5,227 nucleotides of DNA, from positions 1 to 5,227 of the forward strand of contig PKWH01000289.1 in the NCBI GenBank assembly GCA_003131985.1, read 5' to 3'. The notes beneath the pieces were generated by a model. The model was given only the letters and a program-made list of their open reading frames with translations. It had not been told where the DNA came from and made no database searches. The DNA is from Acidobacteriota bacterium. Lineage in GTDB: Bacteria > Acidobacteriota > Terriglobia > Acidiferrales > UBA7541. Both the position numbers and the translations under genes were made by a program. Shown piece after piece: positions 4,676 through 5,227 of this stretch. Numbering within the stretch: position 1 is the stretch's first letter; every line of letters begins with the position of its first letter.

Positions 4676-5227
4676 TTACTTTCTTAAAAATTCGTCGTGA
4701 ATGCTATGCAATTGTTCGCGCAGATAAAGCACGGCGTAGCGCTTGCGCGCGAGCAAGGTGTTGACGTTTACTCCGCTTTCCGCCGACAACTCTTTGAAGC
4801 TGCGCCCTTCGAGTTCGTGGGCGACAAAAACTTCGCGCTGCTCGCTGGGCAGTTCGTCGAGCGCAAATTCCAATTCGTCGAGAAGCACGCTTCGGAAGTA
4901 GAGCGCTTCCGGGCCGGCGTCTGGTGAGGGCAACAGATCTTCAATCTGCAGCAGTTCCCCGTCGTCGCCTTCGACCGCCGCGTCGCTGAAAGTCTGCGGC
5001 TTCTTCTTGCGGAAAAGATCCGTGATGCGATTGCGCGCGACGCGAAAAAGCCAGCCGGTCACGTGCTCGATTGGCATCAGCAGGCGGTTGGCTTCCACAA
5101 GTTCGTAGAAGACTTCCTGCACGATGTCCTCTGCGTCGGAGGGATCGGGCACGCGTCTGCGGATGAAATTGCGCAGCCGGGATCGCTCTTCGGCGACGAT
5201 TTCGGAGATTTGACGGTCTTGCTCGGT
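4676..5227 (-). CDS. ECF-family RNA polymerase sigma factor (N-terminus outside window)
   Basis: The frame is open from the window edge to a TAA at 4676-4678, giving 183 residues. A GTG at 5152 would cut through the conserved D-P-S-D-A-E-D-I-V-Q-E-V-F helix, and clearly homologous sequence (R-S-R-L-R-N-F-I-R-R-R) precedes it, so the true start lies beyond 5227. Since ECF factors are about 190 residues, little should be missing. Region 2 covers fragment residues about 15-77 and includes the core-binding D-A-E-D-I-V-Q-E-V-F, W-L-F-R-V-A-R-N-R-I-T-D and a basic K-K-K-P end. An acidic linker (about 83-110) follows. Region 4 (about 116-173) contains L-P-S-E-Q-R-E-V-F, then S-F-K-E-L-S as the first helix-turn-helix helix and N-V-N-T-L-L-A-R-K-R-Y-A as the -35 recognition helix. 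It directs RNA polymerase to a specific promoter set. Its stimulus is unknown, and its probable partner is the membrane protein encoded just downstream. Confidence 0.95.
   Translation of the reverse strand, partial: TEQDRQISEIVAEERSRLRNFIRRRVPDPSDAEDIVQEVFYELVEANRLLMPIEHVTGWLFRVARNRITDLFRKKKPQTFSDAAVEGDDGELLQIEDLLPSPDAGPEALYFRSVLLDELEFALDELPSEQREVFVAHELEGRSFKELSAESGVNVNTLLARKRYAVLYLREQLHSIHDEFLRK

Noticed and set aside
4016..4687. Long plus-strand open frame (223 codons) running through the palindromes
   Set aside because: It is antisense to the membrane protein gene and sigma gene end, is arginine/serine-rich with no domain pattern, passes through all the palindromes, and has no convincing ribosome site. 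It is a high-GC shadow frame.
4676..5152. Sigma factor starting at the internal GTG (5152)
   Set aside because: That start would remove conserved region 2 residues, and in-frame homologous sequence continues to the window edge. The gene is better described as truncated by the window.

Overview
The window looks like chromosomal DNA from a moderately GC-rich, Gram-negative (diderm) bacterium. The best guess is an acidobacterium. This rests on a predicted outer-membrane protein and a lipoprotein, a PilZ protein, an ECF sigma factor with an NTLLARKRYA-type region 4 paired with a small LWNW...FG membrane protein, and intergenic palindromes with a CTAAAG core. The assignment is family-level pattern recognition and was not tested by a search. 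There is no sign of phage, transposase, plasmid, CRISPR, tRNA or rRNA.

Layout: (1) 1-1632, plus strand: the 3' end of a cysteine-containing protein, then, 12 bases on, a 421-residue secreted protein whose C-terminal half looks like an outer-membrane beta-barrel. (2) 1633-1893: a convergent gap with one weak hairpin. (3) 1894-2229, minus strand: a small lipoprotein with a good Shine-Dalgarno site and a plausible promoter. (4) 2230-2526: a divergent control region with two tiny adjoining hairpins. (5) 2527-2862, plus strand: a single-domain PilZ (c-di-GMP receptor) protein, whose real start is probably a GTG rather than the ATG six bases upstream. (6) 2885-2936: a strong 15-bp stem between convergent genes, probably a bidirectional terminator. 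(7) 3774-2956, minus strand: a two-gene unit encoding a membrane-anchored thioredoxin-fold protein (CHYC) followed by a 60-residue exported peptide with six cysteines. A 24-bp dyad lies about 50 bases upstream. (8) 3775-4323: the longest gene-free stretch (about 550 bases), whose right half is packed with perfect inverted repeats. (9) 5227-4324, minus strand: an ECF sigma factor, cut by the window edge, and a two-helix membrane protein 10 bases downstream.

Much of the window concerns the cell envelope: export, thiol-disulfide chemistry, an outer-membrane protein, a lipoprotein and an ECF sigma unit. The most interesting units are the thioredoxin/Cys-rich-peptide pair and the palindrome cluster at 4098-4254. 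No gene here can be assigned to a specific named pathway from sequence alone.
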